Numbered from the stretch's first letter, positions 42,912 through 52,818 are shown. The stretch is DNA of 59,509 nt from Prochlorococcus sp. AG-409-A22 (GCA_003216135.1 QCJI01000004.1:1-59509), one strand, 5' to 3'. Numbers and translations: made by a program. Notes: generated from the letters alone by a model not told the origin.

Positions 42912-43736
42912 ATGAATTTTAAAACCCAATATCCAAAAAAAAAATTTGGACAACATTGGTTGGTAAATAAAAATATATTAGAGAAAATTAAAGAGGTGGC
43001 TGAACTTAATGCAAATGATTTTATTCTGGAAATCGGTCCTGGAAGAGGAGCTTTAACATCAAAGTTATTAGATTCAGAGATTAGAAAATTACACGCTATT
43101 GAATTAGATTATGATTTAATTGATTTTTTAAATGTTAAATTCAAAAATAACGACAAGTTTTCACTTCAACAAGGAAATATACTTTCAACAAATCTAAATT
43201 CATTTAATAATGAAATCACTAAAGTTGTAGCAAATATTCCATATAATATTACCGGACCAATATTGGATATTTTTGTAGGAAGATTAGGATTGATTAAGGA
43301 TTACAATTATAAAAAAATAATATTTTTAATGCAGAAAGATGTTGTAGATAGGATTTTAGCAAAAGAAGGGAGTTCTAGTGCAGGAGCACTTAGTGTAAGA
43401 ATGCAACTTTTATCTAAAATAAAAAAAATATGTGATGTAGAACCTTCTTCTTTTAGCCCACCTCCAAAAGTCTTTTCTTCTTTGGTTGTTTTTGAACCAT
43501 TAAAGACAGAGTTAAGATTGGATATTATCTCGGAGAAATATATAGACAAACTTCTTCGAATTGCCTTTAATTCAAGGAGAAAAATGCTTAGAAATACACT
43601 TAAAGGAATATTTTCTAGAGATGAGATTAACAAATTGTCTGAAAAATCTAAAATTTGCTTGAATTTAAGACCTCAAGATATTTCAATTAATCAATGGGTT
43701 AATCTTGCGGAAAACTGTATTAAAATTAAAAAATAA
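42912..43736 (+). CDS. rsmA: 16S rRNA dimethyladenosine transferase
   Basis: 274 residues from ATG at 42912 (a TTG immediately upstream is also in frame). [18 protein letters not shown] is the N-terminal signature; the SAM motif is [16 protein letters not shown], and the catalytic motif IV is [28 protein letters not shown] and [15 protein letters not shown] follow. It dimethylates A1518 and A1519 of 16S rRNA (KsgA). Followed by ispE after 12 bases, an order seen in many bacteria. Confidence 0.95.
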   Translation: MNFKTQYPKKKFGQHWLVNKNILEKIKEVAELNANDFILEIGPGRGALTSKLLDSEIRKLHAIELDYDLIDFLNVKFKNNDKFSLQQGNILSTNLNSFNNEITKVVANIPYNITGPILDIFVGRLGLIKDYNYKKIIFLMQKDVVDRILAKEGSSSAGALSVRMQLLSKIKKICDVEPSSFSPPPKVFSSLVVFEPLKTELRLDIISEKYIDKLLRIAFNSRRKMLRNTLKGIFSRDEINKLSEKSKICLNLRPQDISINQWVNLAENCIKIKK

Positions 43737-43748
43737 AAATATAATTAA

Positions 43749-44684
43749 ATGTCTCTATTATCTAAAAGAAAAATTAAAATAAAGTCCCCAGCCAAGATAA
43801 ATTTACACCTTGAAGTTATAGGTAAAAGAGAAGATGGATTTCATGAATTAGCAATGATAATGCAAAATATTGATCTTTCGGATTATTTAGAGTTTGAGCT
43901 TAATCAAGAAGGTTCAATTAATTTAAAATCAGATTGCAATCATTTAAGTCTTAATAGTGATAATTTAATAGTTAAATCAGGATATCTAATAAAGGAAATA
44001 TCAAATATAGATTTGGGCGCTAATATTTTTTTAAAAAAAAATATTCCTATAGGAGCAGGATTAGCTGGAGGTTCAAGTAATGCAGCAGCGACGCTAATTG
44101 GACTAAATAAATTATGGAATTTAAATCTTGACAACAATACATTGTTAACACTTTCTTCCTCCTTAGGTTCAGATGTTCCTTTTTTCATAAAAGGTGGAAG
44201 TCAATTATGTTTCGGAAGAGGCGAGATTCTAGAGAAATTAAATTATAAATATGAATATGGAGTTCTTCTTTTGAAAAATCCAAATGTTTCAATATCTACA
44301 GCCGAAACATATAAAAGTTATAGTAATCAGTTTGTAAAAGAAGATTATATTAGAACAGATCTAGTAGATAATATAAGAAATAATTTAAGAAAAAAGAGTT
44401 TAAAAGATTTTAATATTGAAGATAATTCGATAAAAATAAAAAACGACTTACAGTTAATTGTTGAGAAGGAGAATGATTCTGTACAGCAAGCATTATATTT
44501 ACTTTCTAATTTAAGGGATGTCTTGACATTTTCAATGAGTGGATCCGGTCCAACATGCTTTGCTCTTTTTAAAGATTTTGAAACTGCGAATAAAGTTTTA
44601 AATAATAACTATAAAATATTCAAAAAAAAAGGTTTTGATTCATGGGCGTGTAAATTACTTGATAAGGGTATAAAAATCATATAA
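43749..44684 (+). CDS. ispE: 4-diphosphocytidyl-2-C-methyl-D-erythritol kinase
   Basis: A 311-residue GHMP kinase. The N-terminal SPAKINLHLEVIGKREDGFHEL carries the substrate-binding Lys. The ATP site is KNIPIGAGLAGGSSNAAATL. The third motif is TFSMSGSGPTCFALF. It phosphorylates CDP-ME in the methylerythritol pathway, which supplies the isoprenoids for chlorophyll side chains and carotenoids. Length is typical. Confidence 0.95.
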   Translation: MSLLSKRKIKIKSPAKINLHLEVIGKREDGFHELAMIMQNIDLSDYLEFELNQEGSINLKSDCNHLSLNSDNLIVKSGYLIKEISNIDLGANIFLKKNIPIGAGLAGGSSNAAATLIGLNKLWNLNLDNNTLLTLSSSLGSDVPFFIKGGSQLCFGRGEILEKLNYKYEYGVLLLKNPNVSISTAETYKSYSNQFVKEDYIRTDLVDNIRNNLRKKSLKDFNIEDNSIKIKNDLQLIVEKENDSVQQALYLLSNLRDVLTFSMSGSGPTCFALFKDFETANKVLNNNYKIFKKKGFDSWACKLLDKGIKII

Positions 44685-44704
44685 ATTTACTTCAGAATAA
44701 ATTT

Positions 44705-45025
44705 ATGATTTTGGACGATCCAGCTAACAATATAGGAGAAAAGATTGATAATAAAAATACTCCTAAAAAAGGTCCTTTAAATTTTATTCTTGGTTCATTA
44801 ACAAGTTTTTTATTGTTTATATCTTTTTATTTCATCAGTAATAAAATTGCAATTTATTTTGCATTACATAAACCCTCAAACTCATCTGAAATAGTCCAAA
44901 ATATTTCCTCTAGTATTAACACGTTAATAATTGGTTTATCTTTTTTGCTAACGTTTTCTTTCGGCTTTATTGGTATAGGTCTTTTTATTGTATTTATTCG
45001 AAGTTTTTTTGTTAATAAAAGTTGA
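44705..45025 (+). CDS. DUF3082 family membrane protein
   Basis: A 106-residue protein with a polar N-terminus (about 25 residues) and two or three membrane spans (LNFILGSLTSFLLFISFYF, IAIYFALHKPS, NTLIIGLSFLLTFSFGFIGIGLFIVFI). The pattern and size match the cyanobacterial DUF3082 family as I recall it. Located 20 bases after ispE. Function unknown; an envelope role is a guess. Confidence 0.65.
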   Translation: MILDDPANNIGEKIDNKNTPKKGPLNFILGSLTSFLLFISFYFISNKIAIYFALHKPSNSSEIVQNISSSINTLIIGLSFLLTFSFGFIGIGLFIVFIRSFFVNKS

Positions 45026-45060
45026 ATTTCCAATATTATTAATAAAAGGCTTTAATTTCA

Positions 45061-45156
45061 ATGACATTACATGATTTGGGACTTTTAATAATTTTGCTCT
45101 CTCCCGGTATGCTTTTATCAATATTACTACTGATAACTTTTGCAGAAGGAGGATAA
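45061..45156 (+). CDS. 31-residue hydrophobic peptide
   Basis: ATG at 45061 to TAA gives MTLHDLGLLIILLSPGMLL followed by SILLLITFAEGG: one membrane-spanning helix with little else. It lies between DUF3082 and pdhB on the same strand. A clean helix with a Pro-Gly kink suggests a real one-span subunit. Name unknown. A strong AAGGAGG (45146-45152) overlaps its stop. Confidence 0.55.
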   Translation: MTLHDLGLLIILLSPGMLLSILLLITFAEGG

Positions 45157-45206
45157 TTTAACCATAATGGTAAAATTTATATATGTAATTAATCAGGAAA
45201 TTACTC

Positions 45207-46190
45207 GTGGCTGGAACCTTATTATTTAATGCTTTGAAAGAGGCAATTGATGAAGAGATGTCAAAAGATGTAAATGTATGTGTTATGGGTGAAGATGTTG
45301 GACAATATGGAGGTTCTTATAAGGTTACTAAAGACTTGTATGAAAAATATGGAGAATTAAGAGTTTTAGATACTCCTATAGCTGAAAATAGTTTTACTGG
45401 AATGGCAGTTGGAGCAGCAATGACAGGTCTTAGACCGATAGTAGAAGGCATGAATATGGGATTTCTACTTTTAGCGTTTAACCAAATATCAAATAATATG
45501 GGTATGCTTAGATACACAAGTGGTGGTAATTATAAAATTCCTGCAGTAGTACGTGGACCTGGAGGAGTTGGACGTCAACTTGGAGCAGAACATAGTCAAA
45601 GACTAGAGGCATACTTTCATGCAGTTCCGGGGATAAAGATTGTTGCATGCAGTACTCCTACAAATGCAAAAGGTCTAATGAAAGCAGCTATAAGAGATAA
45701 TAATCCTGTACTGTTCTTTGAGCATGTACTTTTATATAATTTATCTGAAGATTTACCTAAGGGAGATTATATTTGCGCTTTAGATCAAGCTGATTTAGTA
45801 AAAGAAGGTAAGGATGTCACCTTATTAACTTATTCAAGAATGAGACACCATTGTCTTAAAGCTATAGAAGATTTAGAAAATAAAAATATAGACGTTGAAT
45901 TAATCGACTTGATAAGCTTAAAACCTTTTGATATGGATACTATTTCTAATTCTATAAAAAAAACAAATAAAGTAATTATAGTTGAAGAATGTATGAAAAC
46001 TGGTGGTATAGGAGCGGAATTAATTGCCTTAATAACAGAACAATGCTTCGATGATCTTGACGCAAGACCTATCAGATTATCTAGTCAGGATATACCTACT
46101 CCATATAATGGAAATCTTGAGAATTTAACAATAATACAACCACATCAAATAGTGGAAAAAGTTGAACAGTTATTTAATGGGAGTATTTAA
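45207..46190 (+). CDS. pdhB: Pyruvate dehydrogenase E1 component, beta subunit
   Basis: A 327-residue protein with GTG start. [48 protein letters not shown] and the C-terminal [13 protein letters not shown] and [16 protein letters not shown] are E1-beta hallmarks. Together with E1-alpha it decarboxylates pyruvate using thiamine diphosphate. secD follows after 2 bases on the same strand. A 20-residue frame from ATG at 45167 overlaps its start in another reading frame. Confidence 0.95.
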   Translation: MAGTLLFNALKEAIDEEMSKDVNVCVMGEDVGQYGGSYKVTKDLYEKYGELRVLDTPIAENSFTGMAVGAAMTGLRPIVEGMNMGFLLLAFNQISNNMGMLRYTSGGNYKIPAVVRGPGGVGRQLGAEHSQRLEAYFHAVPGIKIVACSTPTNAKGLMKAAIRDNNPVLFFEHVLLYNLSEDLPKGDYICALDQADLVKEGKDVTLLTYSRMRHHCLKAIEDLENKNIDVELIDLISLKPFDMDTISNSIKKTNKVIIVEECMKTGGIGAELIALITEQCFDDLDARPIRLSSQDIPTPYNGNLENLTIIQPHQIVEKVEQLFNGSI

Positions 46191-46192
46191 TA

Positions 46193-47656
46193 ATGAAAAG
46201 AAGGCAAGGTTGGCTTTTTTTTATAATTTTCCTATTAACATTAGCAATTTATTTATTAATTAATTATCCCTTACAGTTAGGTTTAGACTTAAGAGGAGGC
46301 TCGCAATTAACACTACAACTAATAAAGGAAGAAGGGAAGGTATCTAAGGATGAACTTGAAGCTGTTAAAGCAGTTTTAGACAAAAGAGTTAATAATTTAG
46401 GAGTCTCTGAATCGAACTTGCAAACATTAGGGCGGGATCAATTAATTTTAGAATTACCTGGAGAACAAAATCCATTAGTAGCTTCAAGAGTATTGGGTAA
46501 AACTGCCTTATTAGAATTTAGGACTCAAAAAATTGGTACTAATAGTGAATTAAAAAAACTACAACTTCAGAGATTTAAAATAAATGATTTAATTGAAGAA
46601 TATACCTTATTAGAACAAAATAAAATTGTTGATGATTTTAATAATATTAATTCACTCCTTAACGATATTCAATTAACTCTAAATTATTCTTCTACAAGTC
46701 AAGATTTATTTGGAAAATTAATTGATACTAAATTATTTATTAATAATCAAATTGCAAATCTATTTATTAAAACAGATTTATCTGGAAAGGATTTAATTAA
46801 TGCTGGAAGAAGACAAGAACAATCAAATAATAATTGGGAAGTCTTACTAACATTTAGTAATGAAGGTGGTGAGAAATTTGCAGAAATTACTAAATCAATA
46901 GCTGGATCACAGCAATTATTAGCCATAATCCTTGACGGTGAATCTATTAGTGAGGCAAGTGTTGGTAGTCAGTTCTCAAATACTGGTATTACAGGAGGTT
47001 TAGCCACAATTAGTGGTAATTTTAGTGCTGAAGATGCCCGAGAATTAGAAGTTCAACTTAAAGGTGGATCATTACCCTTACCAATAGAAATAGTTGAAAC
47101 AAATACTATTGGTGCTTTATTGGGATCAAAAAATATTATAAAAAGTCTTTATGCTGCTATTAGTGGATTGATTGTTGTAGGTATATTTATGATTTTAAAT
47201 TATAGAATTCTTGGTTTTGTTTCTGTTATTTCATTAATTTTCTATGGATTATTTAATTTAGCTCTTTACTCATTAATACCTGTAACAGTAACCCTTCCAG
47301 GAATTTCAGGCCTTATTTTGAGTATTGGCATGGCTGTTGACGCTAATATTTTAATATTCGAGAGAATAAGAGAAGAATTAAAAAGAGGTAATACTCTTAT
47401 AAGATCTATAGATAGTGGTTTTCAAAGAGCTAATTCTTCAATTATTGATGGCCATATAACTACTTTTGTTAGTTGTTTTGTTCTTTTCTTATTAGGAACA
47501 AATTTTGTTAAGGGATTCGCAGCTACTTTAGGTATTGGTGTTGCTATAAGTTTATTTACTTCTTTAAATTGCTCTAAAACTATTCTTAAATTTTTAACAA
47601 CTTATCAATCCCTAAGGGAAAGAAATCTTTATCTTAAAAAGGAGAGTTTCCTTTGA
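46193..47656 (+). CDS. secD: Protein translocase subunit SecD
   Basis: A 487-residue membrane protein. After the first span, LGLDLRGGSQLTLQL is the family signature. The large periplasmic domain shows VLDKRVNNLGVSE and LILELPGEQ. The C-terminal membrane block has SIGMAVDANILIFERIREEL. With SecF it uses the proton gradient to pull secreted proteins out of SecYEG. In cyanobacteria it acts at the plasma and thylakoid membranes. secF follows after 22 bases. Confidence 0.95.
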   Translation: MKRRQGWLFFIIFLLTLAIYLLINYPLQLGLDLRGGSQLTLQLIKEEGKVSKDELEAVKAVLDKRVNNLGVSESNLQTLGRDQLILELPGEQNPLVASRVLGKTALLEFRTQKIGTNSELKKLQLQRFKINDLIEEYTLLEQNKIVDDFNNINSLLNDIQLTLNYSSTSQDLFGKLIDTKLFINNQIANLFIKTDLSGKDLINAGRRQEQSNNNWEVLLTFSNEGGEKFAEITKSIAGSQQLLAIILDGESISEASVGSQFSNTGITGGLATISGNFSAEDARELEVQLKGGSLPLPIEIVETNTIGALLGSKNIIKSLYAAISGLIVVGIFMILNYRILGFVSVISLIFYGLFNLALYSLIPVTVTLPGISGLILSIGMAVDANILIFERIREELKRGNTLIRSIDSGFQRANSSIIDGHITTFVSCFVLFLLGTNFVKGFAATLGIGVAISLFTSLNCSKTILKFLTTYQSLRERNLYLKKESFL

Positions 47657-47678
47657 AAATCTTAATTCTTTCGTTTTT

Positions 47679-48602
47679 ATGAATTTTTTCAACCTAAATT
47701 TAATCAAAAATAAAAATAAGGTATTTAGTTTTTCATTATTTCTTATTTCTTTTAGTTTGGTAGGAATTTTATATTCAACTTTTAATACTACTTATAAAAT
47801 GCCAATTAATCTCGGCATGGATTTTATAGGAGGTAATGAATTAAGAATTGAAAGAGTCTGTGAGAATGAATGCAGTAATATTTCTCCTGATAAAGTTGTA
47901 GAAAACTTAAGGAAGGTTTCAAATAATAAAAACCTAGTAAATAATATTAAATTACAATTTCAAAATGATTATAAATTAATATCTATTAGAACACCTTATT
48001 TAAAAATAGAAGAATCAAATAATCTCATTAATAATCTTGAAACTGTAATTGGTCCACTAAATGATGATTCAAAAAATACTAGATTAATAGGTCCTAGACT
48101 GGGGAAAAAACTACTTTTAAATTCTATAACTTCATTATTAGTTTCTTTATTTGCAATTTCTTTATATATAACTATTCGCTTTGATAGGAAATATGCATTT
48201 TTTGCATTAATTGCTTTATTTCATGACTTATTTATTGTTTTCGGTATATTTTCATGGTTAGGAATTTTACTTTCTATTGAGGTCAATAGTTTATTTGCAG
48301 TTTCTTTATTAACAATAGCGGGTTACTCAGTTAATGATACGGTTGTTATTTTTGATAGAATTCGTGAAAATTTAAAATTAAAAGAAACTGAATATAACGA
48401 AACAATTCAAATCTCAATTAATGAATCATTTAGAAGAACCATATTTACCAGTATTACAACGTTAATACCATTGTTAACTTTAATATTATTTGGCTCATAT
48501 TCTCTGTTTTGGTTTTCTATTTCTCTATCACTAGGAATTATAGTTGGAAGCTATTCTAGTATTTTGTTAGCGCCTTCATTTTTATTAGAGATTAAGAATT
48601 AA
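47679..48602 (+). CDS. secF: Protein translocase subunit SecF
   Basis: A 307-residue membrane protein. LGMDFIGGNELRIERV is the signature (D/E-F-x-G-G) after the first span. The periplasmic domain is short. The C-terminal block has LTIAGYSVNDTVVIFDRIRENL and INESFRRTIFTSITTLIPLL. Works with SecD. Followed 11 bases later by a small co-directional gene. Confidence 0.95.
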   Translation: MNFFNLNLIKNKNKVFSFSLFLISFSLVGILYSTFNTTYKMPINLGMDFIGGNELRIERVCENECSNISPDKVVENLRKVSNNKNLVNNIKLQFQNDYKLISIRTPYLKIEESNNLINNLETVIGPLNDDSKNTRLIGPRLGKKLLLNSITSLLVSLFAISLYITIRFDRKYAFFALIALFHDLFIVFGIFSWLGILLSIEVNSLFAVSLLTIAGYSVNDTVVIFDRIRENLKLKETEYNETIQISINESFRRTIFTSITTLIPLLTLILFGSYSLFWFSISLSLGIIVGSYSSILLAPSFLLEIKN

Positions 48603-48613
48603 CTTTATAAGAG

Positions 48614-48796
48614 ATGTCAATAAATTACTATTTAATACTTTTATTTTCATTAGTTTTAATTGATTTATCTACCGAATTGAGAATATTATTTGATCACTTT
48701 ACTTTTAATTCACTTTATTTTGCTTTATCTAAACATCCCTTAGCCTTTTTTATTCTAATTTCCTATCCATATTTGTATAAAAAATTAAATAACTAA
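48614..48796 (+). CDS. 60-residue membrane protein after secF
   Basis: A hydrophobic protein with two likely spans (residues 4-22 and 43-58) separated by a polar loop (FDHFTFNSLYFALSKHPL). ATG at 48614, 11 bases after the secF stop, same strand, so probably in the same transcript. Family unknown. Its stop is 2 bases from the convergent AI-2E gene. Confidence 0.5.
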   Translation: MSINYYLILLFSLVLIDLSTELRILFDHFTFNSLYFALSKHPLAFFILISYPYLYKKLNN

Positions 48797-48798
48797 AT

Positions 48799-49845
48799 CT
48801 ATTGGTTTTCTTTAATTGCTTCTTTTATAAAAACTTGAATAACCACTGCAAGAGGAAGGGATAATATTAATCCTAATGGTCCAAAAATATATGTAAATCC
48901 AAATTGAGATATTAATGTTAATCCTGGAAGTAAGTTTGTTTTTTGTTTCATAATTGACGGCATTATTATATAACTTTCTATATTTTGTATAACTATATAT
49001 GCGCCTAATACAACTAGTGGTTTCCAAAAATTATCTAGTAAGGCTATAGATATTGGAAATATTCCGCTAATTACAGGTCCTATATTAGGAATTATATTTA
49101 ATATCATTGCTATTAATGCATTAGAAACAACATATTTCACATCTAATATAGATAAAACTATTAATGATAAAAGTCCTACAGATAATGAGCTTATAACCAT
49201 CGAGAAAGACCAATTAGATAGTGCAACATTACATTTATCTAATGTAATTCTAAATTTATTACGATAGGCTTTTGGAATGATTATCAAAATATTCTCTTTA
49301 TACTTCTTAGGTTCAATTGATATCATCAAACTTACTACTAAAACAAATATTATTCTTATCAATCCTGATCCTAGGTTTCCCGCTAAATTAATTATGTTTA
49401 TAAAACTCTCTTGAATTCCTTTAGCGATAGTTCCCACATCCGGTATGGGGAAAATACTATTTATAAGATTAAAAACATCAACAACATTTTCTGATTCTTC
49501 TCCATAATATAAAGAATTAAATTTATTTATATTTGTATTTAGTAGAGTATTTATTTTCGATAATCCATTAGGAATATCTAGCAATATTTCATTAAATTCT
49601 TTTATAAATGGAGGCAATACTAGAAAAAATATTGTAAATATTAATAAAGTTATAATTGATATAACCATCAATAATGAAATTAATCTCGGAAGATTTAATT
49701 TATTTTGTAGTTGATTACATAAATTACAGACAATATTTGCAATAACTAATGAACAAATTATTAAAAGTAAAAAATCTCTTAATGTCCATAAAATTAAAAT
49801 GGTTATTAATATTACCGTAAACTTAAAATAAAATGAACTATTCAA
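48799..49845 (-). CDS. AI-2E/PerM family transporter
   Basis: A 348-residue membrane protein with about seven spans. LNIIPNIGPVISGIFP and the C-terminal GLTLISQFGFTYIFGPLGLILSLPLAVVI are the typical family segments. The central soluble region around FNSLYYGEESENVVDVF is a loop between spans. The family exports small molecules or acts as a Na+/H+ antiporter; the substrate cannot be told from sequence. Psb28 is encoded 12 bases upstream on the same strand. Confidence 0.85.
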   Translation of the reverse strand: MNSSFYFKFTVILITILILWTLRDFLLLIICSLVIANIVCNLCNQLQNKLNLPRLISLLMVISIITLLIFTIFFLVLPPFIKEFNEILLDIPNGLSKINTLLNTNINKFNSLYYGEESENVVDVFNLINSIFPIPDVGTIAKGIQESFINIINLAGNLGSGLIRIIFVLVVSLMISIEPKKYKENILIIIPKAYRNKFRITLDKCNVALSNWSFSMVISSLSVGLLSLIVLSILDVKYVVSNALIAMILNIIPNIGPVISGIFPISIALLDNFWKPLVVLGAYIVIQNIESYIIMPSIMKQKTNLLPGLTLISQFGFTYIFGPLGLILSLPLAVVIQVFIKEAIKENQ

Positions 49846-49857
49846 GTTAATATTTAC

Positions 49858-50211
49858 CTAATTATTTTCAGAATATCCTAATCCATTTGATTTGGCATAA
49901 CTGTTTGCAAATCTCATAAATCTATCAAAGTCTGATTTTTTTTTCCAAATATATACAGCTTCCAAAAATAAGGGTTCTCCATCTACAAACCTTACTTTTA
50001 CATCTCTAGTTAAAAGTTCTCCTTCTGAATCTATCATTCTCATACCAGTAATTTCACCACTTGTAATTGATGATAAAGCTTGAGGTTTTTCAAATAAAAA
50101 TATGGCTTGTCCTGTTGTTCCATCTTTACCTCTTGTTAACCTTATTTCTGGAACTACAGGTTCATCTATTCCTTCATAAAATTGAATTTTTGATAATTTA
50201 TTTACTGCCAT
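49858..50211 (-). CDS. psb28: Photosystem II assembly protein Psb28
   Basis: A 117-residue soluble protein. [34 protein letters not shown] and [21 protein letters not shown] fit Psb28 exactly in order and length. It binds the CP47 pre-assembly complexes of photosystem II from the cytoplasmic side. The C-terminus [20 protein letters not shown] is also characteristic. Confidence 0.95.
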   Translation of the reverse strand: MAVNKLSKIQFYEGIDEPVVPEIRLTRGKDGTTGQAIFLFEKPQALSSITSGEITGMRMIDSEGELLTRDVKVRFVDGEPLFLEAVYIWKKKSDFDRFMRFANSYAKSNGLGYSENN

Positions 50212-50270
50212 AAAAATTTATTATTATTATTTATTTTATAAAGTTTTTATCTAAATTGTTTTTAAAAAAT

Positions 50271-51317
50271 TTATATAATATTATTTATTAATCCTAATAT
50301 TTTTTTATCATATTCAATATCTGTTAGGTCTATATATTTTATATCTTCTTTACCTATTTTTTCATATTCATAGCATTTATCATAATATTCTAGGACTGTT
50401 TTACAGACTACTTCCCATTTTTTTTCGCTTATTGATTTAACAGCAATTTTTGTTCTTTGTGGACCAAGTCTTTTCTTAATCCTTAAAATAGACTCCTCAA
50501 GTTCACTTTGTTTGAAAATGCTATATGTACTAATCAATTCATCTATTCTATTTGATTCACTTCTTATTATTTCAATTCTTTTAGAGCTTTTCATTTGATT
50601 AAATAATTCATGCGGTACTTTACATTTACCTATATTCGAACTTTCAGCTTCTAAATAAATAGGTTCATTCTTTTTAAAAGAGATTAATTTTTCTGCAATC
50701 ATATTTTCAAAATGTTCATTAGTTGGTTGTTCTTTCATTCCCAATCCCCCGAATGTACTTCCTCTGTGGGAAGCAATTCCCTCAAGATCAACAGTTTGAT
50801 ATTCGTTGTTTTCTAGTAATTTTAATATTTTTGTTTTACCAGTTCCTGTTTTTCCTCCAATTACGATAAGATTGTAGTTTTGAGAAAAACTCTCAATTAT
50901 CCATCTCCTATAGTTTTTATAACCGCCCCTAAGTAACATTATTTTATAATTAAACTTTTCCAATAACCACCCTATACTTAATGATCTCATACCTCCTCTA
51001 GCGCAGTAGATCCTTATAATAGAGTCTTCTAATTTACTTTCTTGATTATTATATTTATGCTTTTCAATGCATTCAAAAATACTATTTAAAATATTTTCAA
51101 TTTTTCTTTCTACAAATTTCAAACCTTGCCTTACGGCTATTTCCCTACCATTATTCTTATAAACTTTTCCAACTATTGCTCTCTCTTCATTATCAAATAA
51201 TGGGATATTAATAGAATTAGGCATATGTCCTTTATAATATTCACAAGGACTCCTAACATCTATAAGTGGTCCATTTAAAGTTCTAAATTTATTTAGTTCT
51301 TCCCTTTTGATATGCAT
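50271..51317 (-). CDS. mnmH: tRNA 2-selenouridine synthase MnmH
   Basis: A 348-residue protein. The N-terminal rhodanese domain (LIDVRSPCEYYKGHMPNSINIP) retains the reactive Cys in YCARGGMRS. The C-terminal P-loop domain starts with GGKTGTGKTKIL, then TVDLEGIASHRGSTFGG, the distinctive SelU motif. It exchanges sulfur for selenium at the wobble uridine of some tRNAs through a geranylated intermediate. No selD is in the window, so the selenium source is not shown here. Length is close to the E. coli enzyme. Confidence 0.9.
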   Translation of the reverse strand: MHIKREELNKFRTLNGPLIDVRSPCEYYKGHMPNSINIPLFDNEERAIVGKVYKNNGREIAVRQGLKFVERKIENILNSIFECIEKHKYNNQESKLEDSIIRIYCARGGMRSLSIGWLLEKFNYKIMLLRGGYKNYRRWIIESFSQNYNLIVIGGKTGTGKTKILKLLENNEYQTVDLEGIASHRGSTFGGLGMKEQPTNEHFENMIAEKLISFKKNEPIYLEAESSNIGKCKVPHELFNQMKSSKRIEIIRSESNRIDELISTYSIFKQSELEESILRIKKRLGPQRTKIAVKSISEKKWEVVCKTVLEYYDKCYEYEKIGKEDIKYIDLTDIEYDKKILGLINNII

Positions 51318-51351
51318 GGATAGTTTTTACTTTTAGATCAATTAATTTGAA

Positions 51352-52071
51352 ATGACTAACAAATCTCACGATAACTATAGTAATGCTACATTAGATCTAG
51401 TTAATAATTTCGTAGCCGCTAATCAAAGAAAGAGAATAAATTTATTAAATGACATAGAATCAGATGCAATTGGTTTATTTAACATAGGTTATGTTTTATT
51501 TGAACAATTTGATAAAGATGGAGATGATTGGTCTGCTGGTTGGATATTGCAGGTTTTAAAAAAACATCAACCTCAGTTTTTTGAAAATAATTTATTTAAT
51601 AATTGGTTTAATACTTATTCTGATGTGAATATTAACTATGATGAATTGCAATTATTTTTATTGGAACAAAAATTTGAAGAAGCAGATAGATTAACAAGTT
51701 CATACTTAAGAAAGTTAGCCGGAAAACTTGCCGAGAAACGTGGTTATGTTTTTTACAGTGAGGTAAATAATATTTCAGGGACTGATCTTCAAACAATTGA
51801 TAGACTCTGGAATATTTATTCTAACGGTAGATTTGGTTTCTCAAACCAAGCAAAAATTTTAAAATCAGTAGGTTTAAGATATGAATCTTTATGGCCTAAA
51901 ATCGGATGGAAAAAAGATGGTTTATGGACAAGATACCCTAATTCATTTTGTTGGTCATTAAAAGCTCCTGATGGACATATGCCCTTAATTAATCAATTAA
52001 GAGGTGTTAGGTTAATGGATTCAATTTTAAGGCATCCTGCTATAGCAAAAAGACATAATAATATTCTTTGA
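51352..52071 (+). CDS. gun4: GUN4-domain regulator of tetrapyrrole synthesis
   Basis: A 239-residue protein. The C-terminal 130 residues are a GUN4 core: LRKLAGKLAEKRGYVFY, DLQTIDRLWNIYSNGRFGFSNQ, LWPKIGWKKDGLW and SFCWSLKAPDGHMPLINQLRG. The N-terminal 90 residues form a helical domain seen in cyanobacterial Gun4. GUN4 binds protoporphyrin and Mg-protoporphyrin and activates Mg-chelatase for chlorophyll. Divergent from mnmH, 34 bases between the starts. Confidence 0.92.
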   Translation: MTNKSHDNYSNATLDLVNNFVAANQRKRINLLNDIESDAIGLFNIGYVLFEQFDKDGDDWSAGWILQVLKKHQPQFFENNLFNNWFNTYSDVNINYDELQLFLLEQKFEEADRLTSSYLRKLAGKLAEKRGYVFYSEVNNISGTDLQTIDRLWNIYSNGRFGFSNQAKILKSVGLRYESLWPKIGWKKDGLWTRYPNSFCWSLKAPDGHMPLINQLRGVRLMDSILRHPAIAKRHNNIL

Positions 52072-52120
52072 TCATTGGCTAATTCATAAGTTAAACTAAA
52101 AATAGTTTAAAAATATTTAT

Positions 52121-52555
52121 ATGTCCTTTTTTCAGGGCAACAATATTTTAAATAAAATCCTTAAGAGACCTCGAATTTATTGGTCAATTTTTGAATTAGA
52201 ATCATCATTACAATTAAATGAATTTGTAGAATTATTATTAGAGCCAATAAAAAAATCTCGTTCAAGATATCTCATTAAACTTGGTTTACATGAAGCTCTA
52301 GTTAATGCAGTTAAACATGGAAATAATTTAGATCCAAAGAAAAATGTTAGAGTTAGAAGAATAATTACTCCTAATTGGTGTGTTTGGCAGATTCAAGATG
52401 AAGGTAATGGATTAGATATAAAAAATAGAAATTATAATTTACCCCAAAAAACAAGCAGTGTTTGCGGGCGTGGTCTTTATATTATAAGTGAATGCTTTGA
52501 TGACATAAGATGGAGTAATAAAGGTAACCGCCTTCAGTTGGCATTAAAAAGATGA
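52121..52555 (+). CDS. RsbW-like anti-sigma factor serine kinase
   Basis: A 144-residue GHKL-fold protein. N-box GLHEALVNAVKHGNN (E58, N62), G1 box DEGNGL (93-98) and G2 GRGL (116-119) are those of SpoIIAB/RsbW-type kinases that phosphorylate STAS-domain antagonists and bind sigma factors. It lies 49 bases after gun4. A possible substrate is the STAS protein at 27720-28091. The stop is overlapped by 12 bases by the convergent gene. No sigma factor gene is nearby. Confidence 0.8.
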   Translation: MSFFQGNNILNKILKRPRIYWSIFELESSLQLNEFVELLLEPIKKSRSRYLIKLGLHEALVNAVKHGNNLDPKKNVRVRRIITPNWCVWQIQDEGNGLDIKNRNYNLPQKTSSVCGRGLYIISECFDDIRWSNKGNRLQLALKR

Positions 52556-52798
52556 ATTTTTGCTAGGACATGGTTTGTCTAAATTAATTTCCTTCAACCA
52601 TTTAATACTTTCTTCCATATAATCGATAGCATACTTTTCATTATTGGAAATAATTAATTGGCATAATCCCGCTGACATGAGCTCTGCAGATCTTTTGTAT
52701 TTATTTCCCTTAAGTTTGTGCCAATTATTATGATCAATTCTTAATTTATCATTTAACTTTTGTGCAAGTTCAATAATATCATTTTCCCAATAATTCAT
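52544..52798 (-). CDS. Conserved-looking cyanobacterial small protein
   Basis: An 84-residue helical soluble protein (MNYWENDIIELAQKLNDKLR). KRSAELMSAGLCQLI, IDYMEESIKWLKEINLD and a Cys near the end (KPCPSKNSS) suggest a compact helical bundle. No named family. Tail-to-tail overlap of 12 bases with the RsbW-like gene. Located 20 bases downstream of the methyltransferase gene on the same strand. Confidence 0.6.
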   Translation of the reverse strand: MNYWENDIIELAQKLNDKLRIDHNNWHKLKGNKYKRSAELMSAGLCQLIISNNEKYAIDYMEESIKWLKEINLDKPCPSKNSSF

Positions 52799-52818
52799 AG
52801 TTTCTCGATTATCTTATT

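Noticed and set aside
43307-43633. A 108-residue antisense frame within rsmA
   Set aside because: rsmA motifs lie on the plus strand across the whole span; no ribosome binding site and no domain in the antisense product.
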